Notes: generated by a model not told the origin, from the sequence alone. A DNA stretch of 64,000 bases from Plantago elongata (GCA_036897095.1 JAYMSP010000092.1:22407-86406); one strand, 5' to 3'; shown: positions 1 to 10,854, numbered from the stretch's first letter. Numbers and translations: made by a program.

Positions 1-863
1 TCATTTCCAGAATTCCTGGTCCATTCTCACGGAACCTATGTCCTTTAATAGCCTAATGATGTAAATGAATCACATTCCAATATCTTGATGGTAATTTGCT
101 TCATTTTTTATCTGTGGATGAAGAATTGGCATGGTGACATTTTTGTTTGGATATACGTTCATGATTTGTACAGGCCATAAGGTATAAATCAAGCTACACA
201 ACATTAGCTTTTAATTAGAGTTGAAGAGACTAAACTTTGATCCCCTAGAATGTCTAGTTCATATAGAAGTATTCAATATTTGGAAGAACAATTACACAAC
301 TGTGCTCAATAAACTTGGATAATAGTACAAGAATGTGACCACAACAGTAACAGGAGCGAGATCAGAGTTAAGCAGTCAAGAAACCAAAATTTACACAGCC
401 ATGCGAACAGTTGACAAAAGCAGGAAAGGTACATGATTCCGCAATAAATAAACCAGTTTGAGATCAAACCAACGCCTCAGAAGTAACTATGTGTCACCTT
501 CCTGGAGTCCTTACACTCTCTGGTTCGGCAATGTTGCCTGTTTAAGTGCATAAACGCGTGTTCAAGTATCTCTAGTAAAAAACCATGCCAATAGATGAAT
601 GTATCCATAGTTAATTGCCAAGATAAGAAAATAACTTGATCATCAGAATCTTGCTGTGCTCCTCATTCTGTGAAGGGCCAACAATCGGAAAAAAAGTTAA
701 ATAGGGGCTTAATTCATGAAGAAACAAACCGTGGAAAGTACAGGCAAAGTGACATGAATTATAAGAAATGCAACCGTTAGGGGTTTAACATATGTGGGAT
801 TGTGCATACGGCATACCTGATCATGTAATTAACCACAATGGCTGCAAGTGAGGAAACATGTCC
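1..863. other. 3' flank of the NLR gene, no other gene seen
   Basis: There is no coding potential of note. The stretch lies downstream of the minus-strand NLR stop and probably holds its 3' UTR. Positions about 249-310 recur at about 7191-7270, next to the deleted NLR copy, which shows that the tandem duplication unit reached at least this far. Confidence 0.6.
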
Positions 864-3800
864 TCAATTTCGCTGATAAACATACTTTTGGTCCACCTTC
901 ACACAAGGAATGCCAGATATCTTCGGCCAATATTCTCCTTTATCTCTGATGCACTTTTGACTCAAAACAGGACATTGACTTATCTCCAGATTCCACAGCC
1001 TTTCCAGCAATCGCTCACTGGGCAAATCATTCAGTTTTTCACAGTTGGTTATGGATAGATGCCGCAGAGAGGTCAGATTTTCAAGCACCTTTGAAAGAGA
1101 ACTCAGCTCCTGGAATCTAGCAATGGAAACTCTTATCAAAGAAGTAGGAAATATATTATCTTCACCAAGTAACTTAAGGTCTCTAAATCCACCACAGATA
1201 GAGAATTCCGTGAGAGAACGAAGCCTATGTAGACCCCATTTTGCTAGAGGCTTAAACTTCTTAGAATCCCAAATTCTAATTGATGATAAATTTGGTGGCA
1301 GATCATGCCCTGGAAAGTTTCCGAGCTTGGGACAACTCCTTATCTCAAGTGATGCAAGGGATGTCATGCTTTTTGTGTTAGGCGGCAAAGACTTGAGTTT
1401 TCCACAATCATCAATTGAAAGAACCCTCAGTTGTGGTGGCAAGGCATTTTCTGGGAAATGCCGCAGTTCAGAACATTTGGACAGATACAACTCGACAAGA
1501 TGTCTGAATCCATTCAAGTGATGGAGAAGATCACCGAAGTTCTTGCCTTCGCATAAACTAAGTTCCTCTAGAGAAACTCTAACATTTTCACAGAACATTG
1601 TATCTGAAACTGGAGCCAGCTGGGTGCAATTCTTGATCGAAAGTTTCTTAAGGTCTGTGGGGAAATTAGTTGTTCCCCACCCTCTCAGAGACGAGCAATC
1701 CTTGATTTCAAGTCTTTCAAGGTTAGAGATATTAGTAGGCAATGACACAAGGTCAGTGCAAGATAGTATCTCAAGGCGTTTAAGCATGGGAGGGACACCA
1801 TTCTCCGGAAAGTTGATAATTCCGGAACAATTCTTTATGATCAGCTCTTTCAGTGAACTATGGTTGCTCAAACTGTCTGGAAGGACCACCAAATCGGCAC
1901 ATTTGAACAATTCCAGAACTTCAAGATTGCAAGGCAGCTGCATCTCCCCTTCTCCAATGGACTTAAGTTGCAAACAGTCTGCAACAACGAGGCGCCTTAG
2001 GCGGGTGAGGTGATCAAGTTGAACATCATCAGGCCACAGCGAAAGCAAGTCGTTACAGGCACAACACTCTAAGACGTCAAGTGCTGACAAAGAATGCAAT
2101 AGTCCTGTAGGTATATGAGTTAATCCTGGAATAGACTCAATCTTCAAGTAACTTAAAGTTATGAGATTTTCAAATCTTTCCAAAACCATGCTGTTGCATT
2201 CCTCAAGATCTAACATGTGAAGAACTGGAAAGCTCAACGGAGAAACATCGGTTAGTTTCTGACATCCGAGTATTGCAAGCTGATGAAGTTGTGGAAACTG
2301 GATGATCCTTTCATCAGAATCATCACCGCCAAAACATGACCATTTTTCCCATGCTGGCATGTCACTGAATCTGAGAATTTCCAGTTTAGGGAATGCAATG
2401 TTCGTTCTATTCCCATAAAACTCAATCCCAATGCATTTGATTTTCGGCATCTCTCTTACATGCAGCTCCTTAAGTTCCAACAGCTGGCCTAAAGGTGGTA
2501 AAGATGTGCACTCAGTACAATTTATAAGTACCACAGTCGATAACTTGCGAAAAAGTGGATCTCCAACCCATGCCGGGAAGGTCACGCCTCCATAGCAATT
2601 TATCTCGAGCTTCTTCAGGTTTTCAGGAGGTTCTAGCAGGTTTAATACCTCATCCTCTGAACATTTACTTCGTGGATTGTCAATATCACTTCCCCATGAC
2701 AATTGTAGCTCATCAAGATGTTTCGATCTTAGATATGCCTCCTCCACATCATCTTCATCAGTTACATTCTGCAATTCCTGAATGGAAAGCTTCCCCCTAA
2801 GTTTCAGATCCTTTAATTCCTTCAGTCCCAAGCTACCAACTTTGCTCAACACAACTTTCGGCAGCATTTGAAGTTCTTTCAAATCGCCAATTTCAACAGG
2901 CATATCTTTGAGTTGGTCTGTACCGGAGTTGTCAAGATGGCGCAACTTCTGTAGATTCCCTATTGCAGGTGGCAAATAGCGGATACAACGGCAATTACAC
3001 AAAGACAGTGTCTCTAAATTGTAGAGTTCACCCAAAGAGCCAGGCAACATAACAATTGATGTACCGGAGAGATTCAGGTACCTCAGATGCATTAAGTTGC
3101 AGACGGTACTTGGCAACTCGGTTATGAAATAGCCACTTAGAGAGAGCACTCGCAGTCTGGGCAATTTCGGTACCAATTCAACTAATATTTTGTTTGATAA
3201 GTGAAATGGCGGCCAAACATGTGAGTTTTGGACAGGCATTGGTAGGAATGTCCTCAAACCTTGTACTTCAGAGAAAGCTCTAAATTTTCTGAAAACTTCA
3301 TATTCATGACGAAGGAATGAAACATGACGAACTTTCTCAGGCAGTTGGTACTCCAGATTTGTATCCATTTTCTCATCTAGACGGTAGCATATCCCTCCAG
3401 CAACAAAGTGAGCCAAATCATTTATAAGGTCGTGCATCACGAATAATGATTCACAGTTACTTAACCTTTGGAAGAAAGACCTTGATAGTAGCTCATCAAA
3501 GTAGTCGAGACCTAAATCTTCCTTGCTTTTCTCACCTTGTGTTTCAAGAAATCCTTCTCCCATCCATATCAACACCAACTCATTCTTATTGAATTCGTAG
3601 TCCTTTGGAAATATGCAGCAGTAAGCAAAAAGATGCTTCAAACGTGAAGGAAGATGGTGATAGCTTAATCTTAAAACAGGAAGAATCTTATTTTCTTCCG
3701 ATAGATCAGGTAAGTCCCATAACTTACTGTTCAGGACAGCCTCCCACCCTTCCTTGGTTCCTTTAGATCCTAAGATCCCACCAAGTGTCTTTGCAGCCAA

Positions 3801-4946
3801 GGGCAAGCCTTTACACTTTCTCGCTAGTTCCAGGCCAACTTCTCTAAACTCCGAATTTTTAATTTCACTAAGAGATCTACCGGAATGCAGAGCCAACAGA
3901 GCTAGACAATCATCGTCAGTCAACAACTTCATGTGGTAAGCTGTTCTAGGAGAACCCACCACTGATGGAATGGTATCATTACGAGTCGTAACAATAATTT
4001 TACTTCCTGCTAACCCAAACTGGAAGGGACGCAAAAGAAGATCCCACTTTGAATTGCTCTCATGCCAAACATCATCAAGAACAATAAGGAATTTGCTCTT
4101 TGATAACTTGTCCTGTAATTTCACCTGAAGAAGATCCAAATCCATGTTCTCACCATCCTGGCCAGTAACATGCTTGAAGATTGTTTTGGTGATTTTCTGC
4201 ACATCGAACTCTTCAGAAACACAAGCCCAAGCCTTAACATGAAAATTTTCCTTTACAACCCTATTGTTATAAACCAATTGGGCAAGTGTGGTCTTTCCAA
4301 TACCACCCATTCCAACTATTGGAATGACAGAAAAATGCCCGCATACCTCATCCCCGACCAACATTTCTAGTATTGCCTCTTTATCGTCATCTCTCCCATA
4401 AACATGTGACTCATGCACCAAAGATGTAGTCAACCTCATTACTGATGATCGGTTAGATCGCCCTACGGCCCCTACTGAACTCTCCTTCAAGCTCAAGTCA
4501 TTCTTTTGCTTCACAACATACTCCAGTCTTTCCATAATCTCCTTGAGCTTGGACATCACTCTATAATTTGATTTTAGCCTGCTAGGTGCGAACCTGCTGC
4601 AAGTAGGAATGCATCTCCATAATGCATTTGCTCTATCCCTATGATCATCGTCAACCCTTTTTGAATCATGAATCAAGTACCGAGTTGATATCTCATCCAA
4701 CACATCACCCATGTCATAAGCCAAATCCCTGAGGCTCTCAAGCCATACTTTCACAGGTCCCTCCATAAGCTGTTTTTCCTCTGCATCATCAAGCACCACC
4801 ATAATGAGCTCAAAATTTTGGCTTAACTTTTTCCAACGACTTTCAATTTTCTCCTGGCGGGCCAAGGCCTTCATTGCAGCAGAGCTTAATTGCTGAAACA
4901 GTACTTGAAGGAATGCAGACAGGAAGATTTCCCCCACTTGAATCAT
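864..4946 (-). CDS. CC-NB-ARC-LRR disease resistance protein (RPP13-like 1 / R3a-type CNL)
   Basis: This is an intracellular immune receptor of about 1360 residues in one coding exon. Visible in order are a coiled-coil Rx-type N-terminus (residues 1-150), P-loop GMGGIGKTT (212-220), kinase-2 LIVLDDVW (287-294), RNBS-B SKIIVTTR, GLPLA (380-384), RNBS-D with AYCCIFPKDY, and MHDL (from 504). A long run of irregular LRRs continues to the C-terminus. All ADP/ATP switch motifs look intact, so it is probably functional. The ATG at 4946 (MIQVGEIFL) was chosen because the open frame upstream has no ATG and matches no CNL. A GCAG acceptor near 4984 suggests a 5' UTR intron, and two upstream leader exons are supported by comparison with the deleted sister copy. 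In the family, the CC domain signals, NB-ARC switches nucleotide state and the LRR recognises. The effector is unknown. Confidence 0.93.
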   Translation of the reverse strand: MIQVGEIFLSAFLQVLFQQLSSAAMKALARQEKIESRWKKLSQNFELIMVVLDDAEEKQLMEGPVKVWLESLRDLAYDMGDVLDEISTRYLIHDSKRVDDDHRDRANALWRCIPTCSRFAPSRLKSNYRVMSKLKEIMERLEYVVKQKNDLSLKESSVGAVGRSNRSSVMRLTTSLVHESHVYGRDDDKEAILEMLVGDEVCGHFSVIPIVGMGGIGKTTLAQLVYNNRVVKENFHVKAWACVSEEFDVQKITKTIFKHVTGQDGENMDLDLLQVKLQDKLSKSKFLIVLDDVWHESNSKWDLLLRPFQFGLAGSKIIVTTRNDTIPSVVGSPRTAYHMKLLTDDDCLALLALHSGRSLSEIKNSEFREVGLELARKCKGLPLAAKTLGGILGSKGTKEGWEAVLNSKLWDLPDLSEENKILPVLRLSYHHLPSRLKHLFAYCCIFPKDYEFNKNELVLIWMGEGFLETQGEKSKEDLGLDYFDELLSRSFFQRLSNCESLFVMHDLINDLAHFVAGGICYRLDEKMDTNLEYQLPEKVRHVSFLRHEYEVFRKFRAFSEVQGLRTFLPMPVQNSHVWPPFHLSNKILVELVPKLPRLRVLSLSGYFITELPSTVCNLMHLRYLNLSGTSIVMLPGSLGELYNLETLSLCNCRCIRYLPPAIGNLQKLRHLDNSGTDQLKDMPVEIGDLKELQMLPKVVLSKVGSLGLKELKDLKLRGKLSIQELQNVTDEDDVEEAYLRSKHLDELQLSWGSDIDNPRSKCSEDEVLNLLEPPENLKKLEINCYGGVTFPAWVGDPLFRKLSTVVLINCTECTSLPPLGQLLELKELHVREMPKIKCIGIEFYGNRTNIAFPKLEILRFSDMPAWEKWSCFGGDDSDERIIQFPQLHQLAILGCQKLTDVSPLSFPVLHMLDLEECNSMVLERFENLITLSYLKIESIPGLTHIPTGLLHSLSALDVLECCACNDLLSLWPDDVQLDHLTRLRRLVVADCLQLKSIGEGEMQLPCNLEVLELFKCADLVVLPDSLSNHSSLKELIIKNCSGIINFPENGVPPMLKRLEILSCTDLVSLPTNISNLERLEIKDCSSLRGWGTTNFPTDLKKLSIKNCTQLAPVSDTMFCENVRVSLEELSLCEGKNFGDLLHHLNGFRHLVELYLSKCSELRHFPENALPPQLRVLSIDDCGKLKSLPPNTKSMTSLASLEIRSCPKLGNFPGHDLPPNLSSIRIWDSKKFKPLAKWGLHRLRSLTEFSICGGFRDLKLLGEDNIFPTSLIRVSIARFQELSSLSKVLENLTSLRHLSITNCEKLNDLPSERLLERLWNLEISQCPVLSQKCIRDKGEYWPKISGIPCVKVDQKYVYQRN

Positions 4947-4989
4947 TTTGCTTTTCTTTCTTTTTTTCCTTTTCCCTCCCTGTTCTGCA

Positions 4990-6460
4990 ACACAATAAAT
5001 TGTAGAATCAAAACAATATAATGGACACTCTAGGAACAATTTTATTTTAAAATCTACGAAACAGCTGATGTTGGTTGCCAATGGTTTTAAAATCTGGATT
5101 GAGCAGAAACTATTGGTATCATAACAGATACTAGAATCATGCTTGAAAGGCTAGTAGATGTATAAGCTTAGACTGGAAACAAGGTGAAATTGAAAAATTA
5201 AGAGAATATGTGATTCACATGATATGATCAAAAAATACCATACAGTCATTATGACTAGTGATACTAGGAGCACTGAACAATTGATGTTGGAGCTGATTGC
5301 CTATAGCTCCGAGGTTAGGTTTCAGCCGAAATTACAATATCATAGCAAATATACTAGAATTATACTTGAGAGGCTAACATTTGCAAAGCCTTCATTTTAC
5401 TTTTCTGATCCTATTTTGGTGTTAATAATATCTGTTGCTCAGAAAAACGAAAAAGAAAGAAACTATATCATAAAACTCTAATGATTGTTGGTGCAGTAAG
5501 GAATAAATCATGGCAAAAGCTTCATATACTTGTTAGAATGAAGCAGGAAAGCAGGCTCTACTTGGATATCTTGCAGTATCTAGAGGAATCTTTCCTTATG
5601 AGATATCTAGGTTTCCCACTTAGTAAAAGAAAAGCTATTGAAAACCGGATCACAAATTCACGATCCTTTAATTACAAAATGACTCCGGAATATGAAATTA
5701 AAAAATCTAGACATCTGAATTTTACAGGCAGATATTAGCATGTTTATTAGCATCCTGAGATAATTGTTTTGAGAAGCTTCCCAATTACTCAAAGCAGCTA
5801 CAAAGAAGTAAAGCAGTTTAATTTGTTTCTGCAAGCCGTAAGCGCAAGAATTGAACAAATAGAAATCTTTAGGATGAGCTTCAAGTATGCAAGAGACCGA
5901 GCAGAATTTGCTTATCTAACTCAACCATGAGGAGAGAGAACAAAACAGTTATCATAAGATTGGACTCCACATACATGTTTTTTGCCTGATCTGATTCGGG
6001 TTATTGCGGGGCTCTATCTTAGAGGCCTATTGACCATACATCAATACATTAAACAGAATATTTGAAAATCAGAGCCTTGAGGGGTGAATGAAGTTCAAAA
6101 CATGCAGGGAGAGTATATTATGGAAGACGAAAGTATGCTCAGCATTTCTAGTGAGAAAGGATTAAGAGCAGCAAGGAAGTCAATTTAGCAGATATCCGAG
6201 TTCTAGATAATACATTGAATTGCTGGGGGTCGAACGAAAAGGTTAGCTTGTTTTGCACAAAAGATGGGAAAGGCCTGAGACTTTGGCAAAGTTTGTGCAC
6301 GAAAGCTCAACTCAATGGCACTACCCAAACACTCGAAACTTAAGCTAGAGTAAATAGCCTATGACATAAATAACAAACACTTCTAAAACAAAGATCTAGC
6401 CTAAAGTCAATCCCTCCAACATGACATTTACATCAAAAGCCATAGCAAACAAGATGTGTG
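4990..6460 (-). other. Probable 5' UTR intron region of the intact NLR
   Basis: No coding exon is seen. Stretches near 5989-6050 and 6066-6170 resemble 7877-7930 and 7979-8050, the equivalent region of the deleted copy. This marks them as paralogous intron or leader DNA carried along by the duplication. Confidence 0.5.
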
Positions 6461-6468
6461 TAACTTAC

Positions 6469-6740
6469 AGTTTTGCAAATTGCAAGCTTGAGGGGCCGAA
6501 AGTAGTATTGATGGGCTCTTGTTTCTTCAGAGTGAGTAACCTACTTAAAAGTGAAACACACAGACAGTCAGACACAGTCAATGACAGTTGATTCAAACAT
6601 TTTGGTTTTTCATAAAGTAAATTGAACCATTTCATATGCAGAAAGGTAACTTCATGCACGAAATTCAACTGCCAAGAAATTGCAAGAAGCCACTTACAGA
6701 GATGTGAGGCTGCGGTGTCTCTTCTTTCTTCTCTTTTCCT
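6469..6740 (-). other. Non-coding 5' leader exons of the intact NLR
   Basis: Two consensus donor sites on the minus strand, CT|GTAAGT with the exon edge at 6469 and CT|GTAAGT with the edge at 6698, fall at positions homologous to two donors in the deleted copy (8793 and 8996). Conservation of donors in an otherwise diverging duplicate argues for genuine spliced 5' UTR exons. The acceptors were not placed. Confidence 0.5.
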
Positions 6741-7258
6741 TGAAATTAGCCAGATGATTGATGTTTGCATTACCAAGAATGAGTTGTCAGCTAACAAGTC
6801 TTTGGTCTTTCTCCTTTATTTGCAACTTGCAAGTCAACTATGCAAACTGAAGTAAATATTCTTGGAAGTTTCATGTAAGTTTCTCCTCATTTTAATTCTT
6901 TACTCTTGTCTTACACAATGGACAGGTTTAAACTTAAATTTGCTCTGGGATTGTCTTTACTCTTGTCTTACACAAAAGAAAGCTCACTTCTTGTTTTTAT
7001 CTCGTAAATTGGTAATATATGCTCTAGACTCTAGAGTTAAGATTTGTAGTACTCGATATATATGGGCCTGACATATAAATATAATGGTCAGAAATGCAGT
7101 AGATTGTACTAAACGGAGACTAAATTTTACTGGATTAATCCACCTTAATATATCCTACTAAACGATAGTATTTATTAATTACCACTAAAAACAATGTCTA
7201 GTTGTTCATATAGAAAACCCAAGAAGCTTACAATGTTTTGGAAGAACATGAAGAACAA

Positions 7259-7483
7259 TTACATAACTGTGCCCAAGAAAGAGCTGCAAGGCTGTCTTGT
7301 CTGACTATGTAGACCCCATTCTGCTAAGGAACTTGTCGACATGAGCTTAAAGGTTTTAAGGAACTTGTCGACATGACCTTCAATTTTCTCCCGATTGGCA
7401 AATGCCTTGATAGCAGCAGAGCCCAATTGCTCAAACAGCACTTGAAGGAGTGTAGACAGGAAGATCTCCGCCACTACAACCAT
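7259..7483 (-). CDS. 74-residue CC-only remnant ORF of the deleted NLR copy
   Basis: The frame stays open from an ATG at 7483 across the deletion junction to a TAA at 7259. Residues 1-47 match the first CC helix of the neighbouring NLR (AEIFLSTLLQVLFEQL), then a short junction, then LAEWGLH from the distal LRR, and a novel tail. The upstream leader exons with GTAAGT donors persist, so a transcript is possible. There is no evidence of translation. It is either a fossil or a CC mini-protein. Confidence 0.4.
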   Translation of the reverse strand: MVVVAEIFLSTLLQVLFEQLGSAAIKAFANREKIEGHVDKFLKTFKLMSTSSLAEWGLHSQTRQPCSSFLGTVM

Positions 7484-8458
7484 TCTGCTGTTTCGTATCT
7501 CCTTTCTCGCTAAACAGGGTAAAATTCAAGAATCAATAAAAGATTTGATTCACATTATACGAACCAATAGTAACTTCATAAATCATAATAATACAACATC
7601 ACTCCGGGAAACTTCATAATAGTACAAAAGTAGCAAACAGTTTGTTTAGTGTTCTGTGCAAGATTGAAGAAATTTGGCATGCTGCAAATCGGGATACATA
7701 TAGTTGTTAATGCACTAAATTTGGCGAGTTTAAAAAATTAGGACTGCGCAAGCCAACTACGTATAGTTAAGGAACTAAATTTGTTATTTTCCCGATTCAA
7801 TCTTGAGAAGATACCGCAAAATAGACATCATAAGACTGACTGCCAAGATCTTTGCTCTTTAACTTAATTTCAACTTGTCTGATCTGGTTCTGGTTTTGCA
7901 GTATATCTTAGAGGCCAATTCACCATGCATCATTGCATCTAGAGATTAAAAGGAAGATCCGGAAATCAGAACCTTGAGGGATAAAATAAAATGAAGTTCA
8001 AAACCGCCTGAAAAAGAGAATTATGGATGCCGAGAGATAAGGATTAAGTGCAGCGCCAGGGTAAAATGTATACATGAACTTTATATTCATCAAAATATAT
8101 ACGAATGTATTTCATGTTATTATAATTTCAAGAATATAACTTATGTTCTTTAAAAATTAATACAAGAGTCCTTCCCCATCTATGACATATACAAGAGGGT
8201 AAATTGCCAATAAAAATAATGAAGGAGGTAATCCGCCTTTTATATTAAATGGGAATGGGTAAACTGTGTTAAAAGAAATAGGATATATACATGTAATCAT
8301 ATATGGGACGAGTTGCACCCTATAAGTAATCATATAGGGGTAAATCGACTTTATAAATGATACATGGGGTTAATCAGTTCTATATAAAGGGGTAAATTAC
8401 TTTTATTTTTAAACGGTCAAAGAAATTTGAGATGAATCTAAAATGTAGTAATCAAATA

Positions 8459-8699
8459 CTCCTTCCATTCCGATTTAGAAGTTCCGCGGGATCGAACATA
8501 ATTAAGAAAAAAGTGATAAAGTAAAATAAAAAGTAATAAATTATAAATGTGATTGAATAAAGTAGGAAAAATAATAAAGTATGAAAGATAATGTATAAAA
8601 TAGAATAGATGTTTTATATTTAAGGAAGTATGACTTTTAAACCGGAACAATTCGAAATGAAAAGCGGGACTTTCAAACTAAAATATAGATACCAGAGAG
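8459..8699 (-). mobile_element. Stowaway-like MITE, copy A (241 bp)
   Basis: TIRs start CTCCTTCCATTCCG and (opposite end, reverse complement) CTCTCTGGTAT, flanked by TA at 8457-8458 and 8700-8701. The reverse complement aligns end to end with the element at 40679-40917, including an internal CTTTATACATTATC-like tract, so both belong to one family. TA target duplication and CTCCCTCCGT-type termini are diagnostic of Tc1/mariner-derived Stowaway MITEs. Confidence 0.85.
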
Positions 8700-8792
8700 T
8701 ATTTAACCTAAAGCTACCTTATCCATCAAGCCATCCACATCAATTAAAGGCCTTAAAGAAAATACACATTACAATACCGAAATTGCACTTAC

Positions 8793-9010
8793 AGCTTTGC
8801 AAGCTTGAGGAGCTGATGGGGTCTTTTTGATTCACAAATCACAATGGTGTAGCCTTCTGAGAAAACAAACACACAATTAATTATCACAATTGATCATGCA
8901 GTCAAATTGAACAGTTTCATATGCAAAACTTCAAGAAACGAGGTGCAATTTGATTAACAAAACAGGAAAGGAAAATAAAATTACAAATTACTTACAGAAA
9001 AATGAGGTGC
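8793..9010 (-). other. Retained 5' leader exons of the deleted NLR copy
   Basis: Minus-strand donors GCT|GTAAGT (edge 8793) and TCT|GTAAGT (edge 8996) sit in sequence homologous to 6469-6740 near the intact gene. They show that splice signals outlived the loss of the receptor body. Confidence 0.5.
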
Positions 9011-9275
9011 TGTTTCAACTTTCAACTCCTCTTCCTTCTCTTGGAGCAATTAAATGATTTCTCTTTGGCAATATAATAATGAATTGGGCAAGTAGTAAAT
9101 TCTTGCCGTCCGATTATAATAAAATTTAAATTGATAAAATTTATTTAAATTTTTAATTTTATATATAAAATACGAACAATTTAAATTAACTTTTATTAAT
9201 TCAAATTGCATCCCATTCACTTGGTGTTTTCAATTTCCAACATGCAACTTGTAAGCCTACTATGCAAATTGTATT

Positions 9276-10184
9276 AGCGTTTGGTACGTAATCAGATATG
9301 ATTAAATTTTGAGAAATGAGTTTTGATATTTTATGTTTTAAATTGGAGCAACTCCATTAAAATGTCTTACGGTAAATTTCTAGAAAACTCCTCTTTTAAC
9401 TTATCCCTAGGAAAAGCTTTAGGTGTTTGGATGGGAATTTGAATATCCCAATTTGACTCGATAAACAGTGATTTGGCCTAAAATACACTTAAAATATCTC
9501 ACTCAAATGTTCATCCAAACACAATTTTCACCAAAATCCATCCAAATGCCCCCTCAAATGTCCATCCAAACAGCCACTTAATTCTTGTTTTTTTATGTCC
9601 TAAATTTGTATAAGGTCAATTTCATTAGAAATGTGTCCTCTGGACTAATATGAAGTACTTTATTCATTTATTTTACTTATTATGCGACAAATCCTTCCGT
9701 ATGCATGCCCAATAATTACTATTTAAGGTGATCAATTGTTAGAAAATAGTAGATTATATCGATAGAGATAAGCGTGTGACCGAATGGGTAAAACTATAGA
9801 GAATGTAAGCATATATAGTATAAAGTATATTTACGGTGCTTATAAAAGTTTAATAAGTGGATAATAGATGAGTTTCCAATGAATTAATGAATAGGACTAT
9901 AGGAGTATAAATTGCAATTTCACAAACAACGCGGTGTGAGTGTTTCTAAAGTCGTTTGTGTCATTTAATTAAGAAGATGCACTTTTATATATAATTTAAT
10001 TGGTGCAAGGTTCAAGTTCTTGCGTTATTTCCCGAATGCAATATTTGGTTAATTGGTGTATCATGTATAAAGGGGTGAGAAAGTTGAATTATTAACTAGT
10101 CATTATATGTAGTTCACCATATCAAATTACAACTTTTTCAGTAGAAACATAACTAAGTAGCTAGTAAGCACAAATGATCCATTC
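9276..10184. other. Intergenic, AT-rich, with one MITE-like element
   Basis: No gene is recognised. It contains the short inverted-repeat element at 9422-9575. A pol III B-box-like string near 10009 lacks a partner A box. Confidence 0.5.
9422..9575. mobile_element. Short TIR element, hAT/MITE-like (154 bp)
   Basis: The termini GGTGTTTGGATGG and, on the other strand, GGCTGTTTGGATGG form imperfect terminal inverted repeats, and TTTGGATG-type words recur inside. I could not see a clean target-site duplication, so the superfamily is uncertain. Confidence 0.5.
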
Positions 10185-10781
10185 CTAGAAGCTACCAAAA
10201 ATTTGGAAGAGCAAAAATATCAAGAAAAGAACATATCCCTGATGCCAATCAGGAAGTGAGCAAGAAGCTTTTGAAGCAGTGTAAAAGTAATAGTAAGGAT
10301 AGGTGGAGTTCCTCTGTCCCATGGTAGGTGTCAAACTATTATTAGAGTCTGGACTACTCCCAGTGTATACATAAACCCTCGGAGGTGGAGGACTGCCTGT
10401 GCCGCTAGTCGATGCTGGTGAGTGCGGTGGTGGCCGTGGCGAAGGTGGTGGATGGGATACACCGACTGGAGGTGGTGGCAGGTCAATGTAGTACGGGCCT
10501 GTAGGCGGTTCATGGTGCGGTGGTGACAATATAGGCGGTGAACTTTGACTTGGTGGAGGTGTGGAACTTGGACTTGGTGGAGTTGGTGTTGGACTTGTTG
10601 GTGTTAAAATTGGTGTAGGTGTTGCTGGTGGTGGTGAAGAGCATATGACTGGACAGCTTCCACATTCGCTGATGCATAGCATGCCTTCGGAAGGGATGTT
10701 CATTTGGCATCCGGATTTTGACGTCAGGAGAAGGAAGAGTAAGAAAAGAATCCAGTTTCTGATGGCTTGTGCAAATTCCAT
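10185..10781 (-). CDS. Secreted/GPI-anchored proline-rich (extensin-like) protein
   Basis: This is a 198-residue single-exon protein. Residues about 1-25 form a hydrophobic signal peptide. A short cysteine cluster (CISECGSCPVIC, about 36-47) precedes a Pro/Ser/Thr-rich region (about 48-145) with TPTP, SPPPP and PPPSP motifs. These are typical hydroxyproline and arabinosylation sites of cell-wall glycoproteins. The C-terminus ends in a hydrophobic stretch (GYVLFLIFLLFQIF), consistent with a GPI-anchor signal or terminal membrane segment. The start is the first ATG and lies in front of a perfect signal peptide. A TATA box lies 75-84 bp upstream. The likely location is cell wall or plasma membrane, and the exact role is unknown. 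Confidence 0.8.
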   Translation of the reverse strand: MEFAQAIRNWILFLLFLLLTSKSGCQMNIPSEGMLCISECGSCPVICSSPPPATPTPILTPTSPTPTPPSPSSTPPPSQSSPPILSPPHHEPPTGPYYIDLPPPPVGVSHPPPSPRPPPHSPASTSGTGSPPPPRVYVYTGSSPDSNNSLTPTMGQRNSTYPYYYFYTASKASCSLPDWHQGYVLFLIFLLFQIFGSF

Positions 10782-10854
10782 TTTGTTCTTCCAGTATGCA
10801 TAAAGGTTTATTCTTGAAAGGAAATGTGTGCTTCACTTGGTTTTGTAGTATGTC

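Larger units (their letters stand above)
7191..9275 (-). pseudogene. Internally deleted tandem duplicate of the NLR locus
   Basis: The copy keeps the 3' flank (7191-7270, like 249-310), a scrap of LRR around 7299-7325 (like 1226-1250, translated LAEWGLH versus LAKWGLH), the first ~45 codons of the coiled coil (7345-7483), and the leader exons and upstream DNA (to about 9275, like 6830-6860). About 3.55 kb corresponding to codons ~49-1233 of the intact gene is missing, including all of NB-ARC. It cannot act as a normal receptor. A Stowaway-like MITE (8459-8699) has inserted in its leader intron. Confidence 0.85.

Noticed and set aside
1045-2013. Plus-strand frames of about 156-158 codons
   Set aside because: They are antisense to the LRR region of the intact NLR, whose repeated leucine and serine codons keep the opposite strand open.
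6900-6980. Duplicated string TTTACTCTTGTCTTACACAA at about 6900 and 6957
   Set aside because: It is a short local repeat only, with no element structure. Noted as possible slippage or junction noise near the NLR duplication boundary.
10510-10836. Second frame over the proline-rich gene
   Set aside because: The Pro-codon repeats leave other frames open. Only the 10185-10781 frame has a signal peptide and a sensible C-terminus.
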